NCBI GenBank assembly: GCA_904397835.1
Contig: CAJFOV010000049.1
Coordinates: forward strand, 1 to 64,000
DNA from: Candidatus Aristotella avistercoris
GTDB lineage: Bacteria; Bacillota; Clostridia; Oscillospirales; Ruminococcaceae
Length of the DNA stretch: 64,000 bases
Direction of reading: 5' to 3'
Shown: piece after piece, positions 1 through 7,343 of the stretch
How the letters are laid out: each line of letters begins with the position of its first letter
Numbering within the stretch: position 1 is the first letter of the stretch
Position numbers and translations under genes: made by a program
The notes under the pieces: generated by a model
Told to the model about the DNA's origin: nothing
What the model saw: only the letters and a program-made list of their open reading frames with translations
The model's database searches: none

Positions 1-243
1 ACCGGCGGCAGCGTCCGCCAGGTTCGCGGCAGTGTCAGGGATTCCGTCGTGGAGGAGCTTGAACCAGATTTTGGCGTGCTCCTTCTCGTTGTCGGCCGTG
101 GCGGTAAAGAGGGCTGCAATCTGCTCGTATCCCTCTTTTTTGGCCTTGGAGGCGTAGTAGGTGTACTTGTTCCTGGCCTGGGACTCCCCAGCAAAGGCGG
201 TCATCAGGTTTGCTTCGGTCTTGGTGCCCTTCAAGTTGCTCAT
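1..243 (-). CDS. Rubrerythrin, N-terminal part (cut by window edge)
   Basis: The visible 81 residues are the start of a rubrerythrin, a cytosolic non-haem di-iron peroxidase that removes hydrogen peroxide in anaerobes. The N-terminus carries the four-helix-bundle ligand motifs GESQAR (about residue 19) and EKEH (about residue 53), which supply iron-binding Glu and His in this family. The ATG at 243 is preceded by a strong GGGAGG site 7-8 bases upstream, which fixes the start. The rest, including the expected C-terminal rubredoxin-like Cys4 iron site, lies beyond base 1. A sigma-A promoter lies about 115 bases upstream. Identification by motif is confident; reverse rubrerythrin cannot be excluded because the C-terminus is missing. 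Confidence 0.9.
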   Translation of the reverse strand, partial: MSNLKGTKTEANLMTAFAGESQARNKYTYYASKAKKEGYEQIAALFTATADNEKEHAKIWFKLLHDGIPDTAANLADAAAG

Positions 244-356
244 GGCTGTTACCTCCCATAGATGTATTTTATTGTAGGAGCCGCCGGGCTCCATGGTTGT
301 CCAATTCTCAGTCGGTGTTGAGGGAGGCTCTATTTGGCCCCGACCTCTTCCGTTCC

Positions 357-385
357 AGCATAACACAAAGGCGGGAGGGCGTCAA
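357..385 (-). promoter_or_regulatory. Promoter of the rubrerythrin gene
   Basis: On the minus strand TTGACG (380-385) and TATGCT (357-362) are separated by 17 bases, a near-consensus sigma-A promoter. It would give a leader of about 105 nt before the ATG at 243. I see no clear PerR-type palindrome. Confidence 0.65.
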
Positions 386-425
386 CCAGACATTGGAAAA
401 GTCCCTTCAGGGTGCACATGGACAA

Positions 426-445
426 GGGCGCCCCCTGGGGCGCCC
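426..445 (-). terminator. GC-rich hairpin after natB-like gene
   Basis: GGGCGCCCC and its complement form a 9-bp stem with a very short loop just past the stop of the ABC permease. The U tract is poor, so termination is likely but not certain. Confidence 0.5.
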
Positions 446-457
446 CGATCAAACATG

Positions 458-1636
458 CTATTTGGAGAAGACAATCCGCTCGCTGTTGAACATTTTGGCC
501 AGCAGGAACACGCCAAGGCCAGTGTAGACCAGGTTGCTCACCACCGCCACCAGGATGTTTGTAGTGGAAATCTCGAAGGAGAAGATGGCCACCATGCACT
601 GCACACTGTTATACAGGGGGATCAGGTAGTAGTATAGGTCCGTCTGGGCGCCGCCGCCAAACATGGCGGTGATGCCCACAAACATGGCCACAACCATCAG
701 AGGCATGACCAGCGTCTGGGCCTCCTTGATGGTCTTGGCAAAGGCGGAGATCAGGCTGATCATGGCCACCAGCACCAGCACCGTGGAGAGGATCACCACC
801 CCCAGCATCAGGTAGTCGGTGACGCTGTAGACGGTGGCATCCAAGGAGTCGCTGGCCGCGCCCATGAGCTTGGGCAGGGAGAGGATGGTCCCCAAGGTGC
901 TGGACAGGCCGCTGAGCAGGGCAATGATGGCCAGGGCCCCAATCTTGCCCATGGCCAGATGGCTGCGCTTCATGGGGGTCACCAGGAGGGTTGCAATGGT
1001 ACCCCGCTCCTTCTCCCCGGAGATAGACTCCGGCGCCACAGACATGCAGCCGGAGAAGAGGAAGATCATCAGCAGCATGGGCAGCAGGGAGGAGAAGATA
1101 CTCCCCACCGTGTCCTGCTCTGTGGCCAGGTCATAGACAGTATCTCCGCTGTTTAGATCAAACTTGTTGGACATCTGGGCCTCATACTGGTCCAGCAGCT
1201 GGACCATCATGGTGTAGGTGGCCTGGGAGTTGGTCCCCGCCGAGTTGTAGTACACCTGCACATTGGGTGCTGTCCCGCCGGAGGAGGAGTCGTAGGCGGC
1301 CACTGCCTGGTCAAAGTCCTCGGGGAAGACCATGAGCAGGTCCGCTTGCTGGTTACTGATCTCCTCCTGGACCTGGACCTCCTGCTCCGGGGTGATGTCC
1401 TCATAGCCGATGCCAGCCCCCTGGAGCAGGCCCTGGACAGAGGCGGGCATGTTGACCACGGAGATCTTGGCCTGATAGTCCTCCTCCACCCCGTACATGT
1501 CCGTCATGGCCGTGCCCATAAAGGTGTAGAGTACATAGATCAGCAGCCCGGGCAGCAGAATGGTGCTGAGCACCATGCGCCGGTCCCCAAAGAAGCGGGC
1601 CAGTTCCTTTTTAAAGATGGTCAAAATACTGTTCAT
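458..1636 (-). CDS. NatB-like ABC-2 type transporter permease
   Basis: A 392-residue ABC-2 permease of the NatB/YhaP type, the membrane half of an exporter. It has one N-terminal membrane segment (about residues 20-40), a long extracytoplasmic loop (about 45-175), and a C-terminal block of five or six hydrophobic helices (about 180-385), with the SGEKERGT motif at about residue 208 that is characteristic of ABC-2 permeases and contacts the ATPase. Its ATG overlaps the stop of the ATPase gene by four bases (ATGA), so the two are translationally coupled. NatAB of Bacillus exports sodium, but close relatives export peptides or drugs, so the substrate here is unknown. Confidence 0.88.
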   Translation of the reverse strand: MNSILTIFKKELARFFGDRRMVLSTILLPGLLIYVLYTFMGTAMTDMYGVEEDYQAKISVVNMPASVQGLLQGAGIGYEDITPEQEVQVQEEISNQQADLLMVFPEDFDQAVAAYDSSSGGTAPNVQVYYNSAGTNSQATYTMMVQLLDQYEAQMSNKFDLNSGDTVYDLATEQDTVGSIFSSLLPMLLMIFLFSGCMSVAPESISGEKERGTIATLLVTPMKRSHLAMGKIGALAIIALLSGLSSTLGTILSLPKLMGAASDSLDATVYSVTDYLMLGVVILSTVLVLVAMISLISAFAKTIKEAQTLVMPLMVVAMFVGITAMFGGGAQTDLYYYLIPLYNSVQCMVAIFSFEISTTNILVAVVSNLVYTGLGVFLLAKMFNSERIVFSK

Positions 1637-2409
1637 TGGAGCTCACCTACCGTTTCCGCATAGATATCAAAGAAGCGGTCCTCCAGGGATTTCCCGGCAC
1701 AGACAGCCTGCAGCGTATCGCACACAATCATTTTTCCATCGATGATGACCCCCACCCGGTCACAGATCTTTTCAATAAGGCTGAAGATGTGGGTGGAGAC
1801 GATCACCGTCTTGCCCTGGCTCTTGAGCTCCAGGAGGAAGTCCGTGACCACCTTGGCCGTAAGGACATCCAGCCCGTTGGTGGGCTCGTCAAAGATGACC
1901 ACCTTGGGGTCGTGGACCAGGGAGATCACCAGGGAGACCTTCTGCTTCATGCCGGTGGAGAGGTTCGCCACCTTCACCTCGGCAAACTGATCGATGCCGA
2001 ACCGGTCAAAGAGGGCCTTTTTGCGCGCCTCCCGCTGCTCCTTTGGCACCTGGTGCAGGTCCGAGAAAAAGTCATACAGATAGTTGGGGGTGAAAAACTC
2101 CTCCAGCTTGAGTTCGCTGGTCAAAAAGCCAATCTTCCCCCGCACCTTGTCCGGCTCCCGCACCACGCTGGCGCCGTCCAAAATTGCGTCCCCCTCGTCC
2201 GGGCGGATCAGGGTGGCCAGCATCCGCAGCGTGGTGGTCTTGCCCGCCCCGTTGGGGCCCAGCAGGCCGAAGATCTCCCCCTCGTAGGCGGTAAAGGACA
2301 GATGATCCACCGCCACCTTGGTCCGGCTCTTGGTCTTTTCCAGCTTCTGCTGCTTGGCCGAGAGCTTGAAGGTCTTGCAGAGGCCCTGCGCTTGCAAAAT
2401 CTCTTTCAT
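1633..2409 (-). CDS. NatA-like ABC transporter ATP-binding protein
   Basis: A 258-residue ATPase subunit that powers the permease encoded next. Walker A GPNGAGKTT lies at residues 51-59, the LSTGMKQK signature around residue 150, Walker B IFDEPTNGLD around 170, and the switch His in STHIF follows. All catalytic residues are intact. It carries a basic insert near residues 18-31 before Walker A, which is longer than usual. The gene is first in a two-gene operon behind a promoter and a leader containing an intrinsic terminator (see attenuator). The pairing suggests efflux induced by a signal read in the leader RNA; the substrate cannot be deduced. Confidence 0.9.
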   Translation of the reverse strand: MKEILQAQGLCKTFKLSAKQQKLEKTKSRTKVAVDHLSFTAYEGEIFGLLGPNGAGKTTTLRMLATLIRPDEGDAILDGASVVREPDKVRGKIGFLTSELKLEEFFTPNYLYDFFSDLHQVPKEQREARKKALFDRFGIDQFAEVKVANLSTGMKQKVSLVISLVHDPKVVIFDEPTNGLDVLTAKVVTDFLLELKSQGKTVIVSTHIFSLIEKICDRVGVIIDGKMIVCDTLQAVCAGKSLEDRFFDIYAETVGELQ

Positions 2410-2470
2410 CTATGTAACACACTCCTTTTGCGGCGCCCGCCGCTGGTATTGAGAACCCGACTTTTTTCAA

Positions 2471-2519
2471 AGAAAAAGCGCAACCATCCCACGCGGACGG
2501 CGCGCCCCAGGGTACCACC
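2471..2519 (-). promoter_or_regulatory. Attenuator-like terminator in the natAB leader, with a T-box-like element
   Basis: On the minus strand the leader contains GGTGGTACC (2511-2519) followed by an imperfect 11-bp GC-rich stem (2478-2505) and a run TTTTTCTTT (2469-2477). That is a good intrinsic terminator placed between the promoter and the first gene, so transcription is probably attenuated. The GGTGGTACC stretch, closed by CAGG/CCTG, recalls the T-box antiterminator core, but no full T-box stem I or specifier loop fits in the about 85 nt upstream. Confidence 0.5.
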
Positions 2520-2573
2520 TGAATCTCCCCGGGCAAGCTGCCCCGTCTGGGGAGACCGTAGCCCCACGGTGTG

Positions 2574-2602
2574 AGTAAACCACACTTTCCCCCATCTGTC
2601 AA
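2574..2602 (-). promoter_or_regulatory. Promoter of the natAB-like operon
   Basis: Perfect TTGACA (2597-2602) and TTTACT (2574-2579) on the minus strand with a 17-base spacer. The transcript would carry a leader of about 160 nt that folds into GC-rich hairpins, including a CTCCCC/GGGGAG stem at about 2521-2552. Confidence 0.7.
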
Positions 2603-2665
2603 GGTAATAATCCATTTCTTTACAGGATCTTTACGCCCTCTGCCCCACACTGGCCGCGGAATTCT

Positions 2666-2878
2666 TTACGGAAGAACCTCCTGGGGCTGGCGCTCCCGGG
2701 CTGAATCCTGCGGGGGCTGTTCCCCCTGGCCCTGCTGCGGCTGGCAGTGGCGGCTGTAGGCCATGCCGCGGGCTATCATCAGCAGGGTGATCTGCCCCTC
2801 CAGAGGCAGCTGGGCGGCACGGTCCAACAGCTCCTCCAGCGGGTCCTGGCGGCGGCGACGCCTTGGTCCAATTCCCAA
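2666..2878 (-). CDS. Small hypothetical protein, TTG start
   Basis: A 70-residue protein of unknown function. The start is placed at TTG 2878 because an AAAGGAGG site sits 7 bases upstream; ATG codons further upstream lack such a site. The N-terminus is very basic (five Arg in a row at residues 6-10), followed by an amphipathic helix around LEELLDRAAQLPLEG and a conserved-looking stretch LLMIARGMA, then a Gln-rich tail. It is transcribed divergently from an XRE regulator that has a similar C-terminal helical segment, so a joint regulatory role is possible. This is inference; no domain is recognised. Confidence 0.55.
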   Translation of the reverse strand: MGIGPRRRRRQDPLEELLDRAAQLPLEGQITLLMIARGMAYSRHCQPQQGQGEQPPQDSARERQPQEVLP

Positions 2879-2982
2879 CAGGATCCCTCCTTTTTTGCGT
2901 TCTAGGTGCATTATATCACACATTATTTTCATTGTAAATGAATTATTCCGGGATATTTTTGCATTGATAGAGCAATAAATCA

Positions 2983-3011
2983 TTGACAACGCATTTCTTC
3001 AACAGTATAAT
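2983..3011 (+). promoter_or_regulatory. Consensus promoter of the XRE regulator
   Basis: Perfect TTGACA (2983-2988), 17-base spacer and perfect TATAAT (3006-3011). The start codon follows 17 bases later, so the leader is very short (about 10 nt) and contains the GGGAGGTGATC ribosome site. Confidence 0.85.
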
Positions 3012-3028
3012 GGAAGGGAGGTGATCAC

Positions 3029-3391
3029 ATGAATACTTTGGGGGAACGGCTCAATTACGCCCGCAAGCGCCGGGGATACACCCAGGAGGCCCTGGCCCGG
3101 GAGATCGGCGTCTCCCGGGGCGTTATCTTCAACTTGGAAAAGAACAAGACCCAGCCCCAGCAGATTGTGCTCAACGCCCTGTGCAGCACGTTGGATATCC
3201 GTCCCCAGTGGCTGCTGGAGGGCGAGGGGGAGATGCAGGACAGCCGGGAGGTCTCACAGAGCGCCAAAATCTTGGCCGAGCTGTACCAGGTGGCAAGCAC
3301 CCTCTCCCCGCAGGAGCAGCTCTATCTGCTGGACATGGTCAAGGCCCTCAAGGAGCGGCTGGGAACTCGGGATGGCACCCCACCCCTGTGA
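3029..3391 (+). CDS. XRE-family helix-turn-helix regulator
   Basis: A 120-residue cytosolic DNA-binding protein. Residues 4-62 form a Cro/C1-type HTH: GERLNYARKRRGYTQEALAREIGVS is the typical scaffold plus recognition helices, ending in the WLLEG turn seen in many Firmicute XRE proteins. Residues 75-115 form a second helical part (YQVASTLSPQEQLYLLDMV) likely for dimerisation. It has its own perfect sigma-A promoter and is divergent from a small basic protein. The target is unknown; the leaderless-like short 5' end and strong promoter fit autoregulation. Confidence 0.85.
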   Translation: MNTLGERLNYARKRRGYTQEALAREIGVSRGVIFNLEKNKTQPQQIVLNALCSTLDIRPQWLLEGEGEMQDSREVSQSAKILAELYQVASTLSPQEQLYLLDMVKALKERLGTRDGTPPL

Positions 3392-3606
3392 CCGGCGGCT
3401 CCAGTGGAAGAGGACCATCCGCCAGTCCCCCTTGAAAAAGCGCCAAAGGGGCCCGTCAGAAATTGGGGAAAAGGGGAAAATCCCCCGCCTCTGGCGGAAT
3501 CCCCTTGAGGGGACGGCAGGAATCATGATAAGATAGAACAGAACGGCCAGCGGCCTGTCCCACGGCCGGACAGGCAAGGGTCACCCTGCAAAAGGAGGCT
3601 TCCCCC

Positions 3607-3999
3607 ATGTTCCAGCCAGCACCCCCTATCTCGGTGGTCAAATTGGAGATCTTTGTGCCGCCCAGCCACTTCCCGGCCCTGCAGCAGGCGTTGCAGGAGG
3701 TGGATGCTGGCCACATCGGCGCCTATGACAGCTGCCTGTCCTACCAGGAGGTCCACTCCTGCTGGCGGCCCCTGCCAGGCGCCCACCCCTTTTTGGGGCA
3801 AGAGAACACCCTGAGCCAGGAGATAGAGTACAAGGTGGAGGTCTGCTGCAAGGTGGAACAACTGGATCAAACATTGCGGGCCATCCGCCGGGTGCACCCC
3901 TATGAGGAGCCGGTGGTCAACATCATCCCCCTCTGGGGGACGGGGCTGGATCTCACAGGCCTACAGCAGGACCCATCCCCCAACGGAGAAGGAGCGTAG
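3607..3999 (+). CDS. Stand-alone Nif3/YqfO PII-like domain protein
   Basis: A 130-residue protein matching only the inserted PII/CutA-like domain of Nif3 family proteins (YqfO). Diagnostic pieces are VVKLEIFVPPSHF (residues 10-22), GHIGAYDSC (about 36-44), HPFLGQ (about 61) and HPYEEPVVNIIPL near residue 100. The surrounding Nif3 GTP-cyclohydrolase-like halves with the di-metal site are absent, so this is a lone ligand- or metal-binding trimer-type domain. A strong AAAGGAGG site precedes the ATG. An MFS permease starts 8 bases after its stop, so they form an operon. The biochemical role of the free domain is not known. Confidence 0.8.
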   Translation: MFQPAPPISVVKLEIFVPPSHFPALQQALQEVDAGHIGAYDSCLSYQEVHSCWRPLPGAHPFLGQENTLSQEIEYKVEVCCKVEQLDQTLRAIRRVHPYEEPVVNIIPLWGTGLDLTGLQQDPSPNGEGA

Positions 4000-4007
4000 A
4001 AAAGCCC

Positions 4008-5222
4008 ATGGAACAACAGAAGAACAGCAACTGGTTTTTGATTTTAGGCATTGTGTTCATTGCCTTCAACCTCAGGGGGCCCATCACGGCGGTGGGGCCC
4101 CTGGTGCCCCAGATTCAGGAGGATCTGCTCATCTCCAGCAGTGTGGCGGGCATGCTCACCACCATCCCCCTGCTGTCCTTCGGGGCCTTTTCCACCCTGA
4201 CCAGCCGGATCAGCAGCAGGCTGGGGCCTGGCCACACCATGACTCTGGGGCTCCTTCTCCTGGTGGCGGGGGTGCTCCTGCGCTCCTTTGCCGGCGTTGT
4301 GGGCCTCTTTGTGGGCACCGCCCTGCTGGGGGCGGGCATCGCCGTGGGGAATGTATTGGTGCCCAGCATGGTCAAGCTCCGCTTTCCGGCCAAGGTGGGG
4401 CTCATGACCAGCATCTACACCACCTGTATGGCCATCTTTGCCGGAGTGGGCTCCGGTACCAGCGCGCCACTGGCCAATGAGGTTGGGCTGGGCTGGCGGA
4501 ACACGCTGGCCATCTGGCTGGGCCTGACTCTGGTGACCCTGGTGATCTGGCTGCCCCAGGCGGGACACCTCTCCCGGGCAGGCAGCGCCGCCTCCGGCGC
4601 CAACAGCGGGGAAAAGATCAGCCGTTCCCCCATGGCCTGGTGGCTGGCACTCTACATGGGCTCTCAATCCATGTTGTTCTACAGCATGGTGGCCTGGATG
4701 CCCACCATCCTGCTGAGCAAGGGGATCGATGGGGACACGGTGAGCCTGTTCTCCCTGCTGTACCAGTGGGTCAGCGTCCCCGCCTCCTTCTTCCTGCCCA
4801 TTCTCGCGGCCAGGGCCAAGGACCAGCGCCCCCTGACCATGGGCATGACCTGCTTCTACCTGGTGGGAATGGTCATCTTCCTGGTGAGCAAGGATCCGGT
4901 GATCCTGGGCATCGCCACCTGCATCAACGCCCTGGGAGCTGGAGCGGGCATCAGCCTGTCCATGTGCATGATCTCCCTGCGGGCGGAGAACGCCAGTCAG
5001 GCCGCCCGCCTCTCTGGTATGGTCCAATCCCTGGGGTATCTGTTGGCCGCCTGCGGACCCTTTATTATGGGGGCCATCTTTGACGCCACCGCCTCCTGGA
5101 CGGCGGCCCTGACATTCCTGCTGGTGGACCTGCTGGTGATGCTCTTTGCCGCCAGCAAGGCAGGAGCCAACCGGCACCTGTTCCCCCACCTGCAGCAGAC
5201 GGCCCCCACCCCCAAACCGTGA
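4008..5222 (+). CDS. MFS transporter, CynX/NimT type
   Basis: A 404-residue inner-membrane permease with about 12 hydrophobic segments in two halves separated by a hydrophilic loop (about residues 190-205). The N-terminal NLRGPITAVGPLVPQI motif in and after TM1 is typical of the CynX/NimT (cyanate / 2-nitroimidazole) branch of the major facilitator superfamily, and the loop 2-3 motif appears as TSRISSRLGPG (about residues 65-75). It follows the Nif3-like gene by 8 bases. Substrates in this branch vary, so only secondary transport of a small anion or drug can be proposed. A GC-rich hairpin (about 5236-5268) follows the stop. Confidence 0.85.
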   Translation: MEQQKNSNWFLILGIVFIAFNLRGPITAVGPLVPQIQEDLLISSSVAGMLTTIPLLSFGAFSTLTSRISSRLGPGHTMTLGLLLLVAGVLLRSFAGVVGLFVGTALLGAGIAVGNVLVPSMVKLRFPAKVGLMTSIYTTCMAIFAGVGSGTSAPLANEVGLGWRNTLAIWLGLTLVTLVIWLPQAGHLSRAGSAASGANSGEKISRSPMAWWLALYMGSQSMLFYSMVAWMPTILLSKGIDGDTVSLFSLLYQWVSVPASFFLPILAARAKDQRPLTMGMTCFYLVGMVIFLVSKDPVILGIATCINALGAGAGISLSMCMISLRAENASQAARLSGMVQSLGYLLAACGPFIMGAIFDATASWTAALTFLLVDLLVMLFAASKAGANRHLFPHLQQTAPTPKP

Positions 5223-5307
5223 TCCATCGCAAATAGAACCGGGCCAGCCTGAAGGCTGGCTCGGTTCCGGAGGAACAAACCTTCCAGCCCCACTGGAAAC
5301 GGTGGGA

Positions 5308-5755
5308 GTTATCATAACCTCACGGCGTTTGCCGATGCAAAAGCATGGCTTTTTCATCGGACGCCTGAGAGAACATTGTAACGTCAGAGGAATCGCCCTT
5401 TCAGGGCTTTTCTATGTTATAACAACCTTTGCCCTAACGGGCAAAGAACGTTTTAACTTTTCAAGGTATCGCCCCTTTGGGGCTTTTCTATGTTATAACA
5501 ACCTTTGCCCTAACGGGCAAAGAACGTTTTAACTTTTCAAGGTATCGCCCCTTTGGGGCTTTTTTATGTTATAACAACCTCCATGCCTTCGGCATGGAGA
5601 ACGTTGAAACATTTTAAGGAATCGGCCCTACGGGCCTATTTTTATGTTATAACAACCTCTCGGCATTGTCCGAAGCAAAGCTTCGGATGCCTGAGAGAAC
5701 GTTGAAACATTTTAAGGAATCGGCTCTACGGGCCTATTTTTATGTTATAATACTC
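5308..5755 (+). repeat. Array of hairpin modules with conserved linkers and covarying stems
   Basis: Four full modules start at 5413, 5489, 5565 and 5643 (periods 76, 76 and 78), preceded by a diverged module from about 5308 and followed by a truncated one at 5741. Each reads: linker TATGTTATAACAAC, inner hairpin A, linker AACGTT..AAC..TTTT, then hairpin B and a T-rich run. Modules 5413 and 5489 differ at one base. Hairpin A changes between modules (5427-5446, 5503-5522, 5579-5599, 5657-5697) but both arms change together. Hairpin B is GCCCCTTTGGGGC or GGCCCTACGGGCC. No open reading frame fits the array. Confidence 0.9.
5746..5751 (+). promoter_or_regulatory. Possible extended -10 upstream of trmB
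   Basis: The last linker of the array ends in TGTTATAAT instead of TGTTATAAC, giving a TGn-TATAAT extended -10. No good -35 is visible. It would start a leader of about 125 nt before trmB. Confidence 0.4.
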
Positions 5756-5881
5756 TGGTGAGCGGGCAGACCGTGGGGTCTGTTTCTGTCTGGCCAAGGC
5801 CCGACGGGACTGCTCCACAAATCCAACGGCGGCTTCCACCCATGGGGCTGCCGAATTTTATGAAATGGTGGGATCATATCC

Positions 5882-6589
5882 ATGCGCCTACGCAGAAAAC
5901 CCTGGGCCCGGCCAGAACTTGCCGCCAGCCCGTTTTTTATGGACCAGCCCAAGGAACTCCGGGGCCGGTGGCAGGAGTCCTTTGCCCAAAAACAGCCCCT
6001 CTACCTGGAGTTGGGTTGCGGCAAGGGCAGCTTTCTGGCCCAGCTGGCCCCCAAGAACCCCCAGAACAACTATCTGGGGGTAGATATTAAAAGCGAGGTG
6101 CTGGTGCTGGCCAAGCGCAATGCTGAGCGGGCCTATGAGGCGGCGGGCCTCCCCCTGGAGAACCTGCTGCTGACGGCCCAGAACATCGAGCTCATCGATG
6201 AGATTTTGAGCCCCCAGGACGTGGTGGAGCGCATCTATATCAATTTCTGCAACCCCTGGCCCCGGCCCAAGCACAACAAGCGCCGCCTGACCCATCCCAG
6301 GCAGCTGAAGAAGTACCAGACCTTTCTGCGCCCCGGCGGGGAGATCCACTTTAAGACCGATGACGACGGCCTGTTTGAGGACTCCATCCGCTACTTCCAG
6401 GAGTGCGGCTTTGCCATCACCTATCTGACAAGGGATCTGCACCAGTCCGATTGGCAAGGGAACATCCCCACGGAGCATGAGAACATGTTCTCCCAGGAGG
6501 GGATCCCCATCAAATTCCTGGTGGCCCGCTTTGATCCCCTGGCAGAGGCGCAAGCGCCCCAGGACACCGCCACTGTGGCACAGGCATAG
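5882..6589 (+). CDS. trmB: tRNA (guanine-N7)-methyltransferase TrmB
   Basis: A 235-residue cytosolic SAM-dependent enzyme that methylates G46 in the variable loop of many tRNAs. The SAM-binding [10 protein letters not shown] (residues 42-51) and GVDIKSEV follow the Rossmann order, and the family-specific catalytic stretch [18 protein letters not shown] is near residue 122-139, followed by FKTDDDGLF and the C-terminal [10 protein letters not shown]. Length and motif order match bacterial TrmB. The ATG at 5882 gives a normal N-terminus although its ribosome site is weak. It is followed by a strong bidirectional terminator shared with the convergent ridA. Confidence 0.95.
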   Translation: MRLRRKPWARPELAASPFFMDQPKELRGRWQESFAQKQPLYLELGCGKGSFLAQLAPKNPQNNYLGVDIKSEVLVLAKRNAERAYEAAGLPLENLLLTAQNIELIDEILSPQDVVERIYINFCNPWPRPKHNKRRLTHPRQLKKYQTFLRPGGEIHFKTDDDGLFEDSIRYFQECGFAITYLTRDLHQSDWQGNIPTEHENMFSQEGIPIKFLVARFDPLAEAQAPQDTATVAQA

Positions 6590-6590
6590 C

Positions 6591-6623
6591 AAAAAGGAAC
6601 CCGCAGGAGCGGGTTCCTTTTTT
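6591..6623. terminator. Bidirectional terminator between trmB and ridA
   Basis: GGAACCCGC (6596-6604) pairs perfectly with GCGGGTTCC (6609-6617) around a 4-base loop, with AAAAA before and TTTTTT after, so it works in both directions. Confidence 0.92.
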
Positions 6624-6645
6624 GATCCAATGGGTTATTGGGAGA

Positions 6646-7023
6646 TTACTCCTTGTGGGCCACCACTTCGATCTCCACCATGCCATCCTTGGGCAGTTTT
6701 GCCACCTGGAAGGCTGCTCTGGCGGGGAAGGGCTCGGTGAAGTACTGGCCATAGACCTCGTTCATGGCGCCAAAGTCATCCATGCTCTTGAGGAACACGG
6801 TGGTCTTGACCACGTCCTTCAGGCTGAAACCGGCCTCCTCCAAAATGGCGGACAGGTTCAAAATGGCCTGCTTGGTCTGGGCGGTCACATCGCCGGCGAA
6901 CTCGCCGGTGGCAGGGACCAGGCCCAGCTGACCGGAGACATACAGGAAATTCCCCGCCTGGATGGCCTGGGAGTAGGGGCCCAGTGCGGCGGGCGCGTTG
7001 CTGGTGTTGATGCTCTTGTTCAT
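6646..7023 (-). CDS. ridA: RidA family enamine/imine deaminase
   Basis: A 125-residue YjgF/YER057c/UK114 protein. RidA trimers hydrolyse reactive 2-aminoacrylate and related imines released by PLP enzymes. The diagnostic sequence parts are APAALGPYSQAI (residues 10-21), VSGQLG, and PARAAFQVAKLP around residue 101, whose Arg binds the substrate carboxylate; the C-terminal EIEVVAH is also typical. It is monocistronic, convergent with trmB, and divergent from the SPFH gene 320 bases away. Confidence 0.95.
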   Translation of the reverse strand: MNKSINTSNAPAALGPYSQAIQAGNFLYVSGQLGLVPATGEFAGDVTAQTKQAILNLSAILEEAGFSLKDVVKTTVFLKSMDDFGAMNEVYGQYFTEPFPARAAFQVAKLPKDGMVEIEVVAHKE

Positions 7024-7343
7024 GTCAATTCCTCCTTATATCAGTCCAAAGAAGTCCCTCCTTGGATGCTGTGTTGGAACAGCCCCGGCAGAGCGGAGCC
7101 ATGTCCGGCAGAGTCGCCGCCGGAAGCACCGGGCTCCGGCGGGATACAAAGGTATTATACCGCAAAACCACCCATTCGAAAAGGGACATCCCCTCCAAAG
7201 AATCCAACGCCATTCCTGCCATTCTGCCAAAAGGTGCTTTGGGCAGTTTTTTGCGCCGCTGCCCATTTTTTGTTGATAAATTGGCCCCCTTCCGATATAA
7301 TGAAAGAAAATAAGACCCTGCCTGGAAGAAAGGATGAAGCCCT
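7024..7343. other. Divergent intergenic region, ridA / SPFH gene
   Basis: 320 bases without a gene. It holds a minus-strand TATAAT (7154-7159) that could serve ridA through a leader of about 130 nt rich in GC dyads (7080-7145), and the plus-strand promoter at 7273-7301. No RNA family is recognised. Confidence 0.5.
7273..7301 (+). promoter_or_regulatory. Promoter of the SPFH/zinc-ribbon operon
   Basis: TTGATA (7273-7278), 17-base spacer, TATAAT (7296-7301). Confidence 0.8.

Noticed and set aside
5413-5740. Integron attC site array
   Set aside because: The palindromic linkers look a little like attC core sites, but there are no gene cassettes between them and no integrase, and RYYYAAC/GTTRRRY is not matched.
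5308-5755. CRISPR array
   Set aside because: The repeats are 76-78 bases apart, the variable parts are themselves palindromes of 20-41 bases, two neighbouring modules are 75/76 identical, and no cas gene is near.
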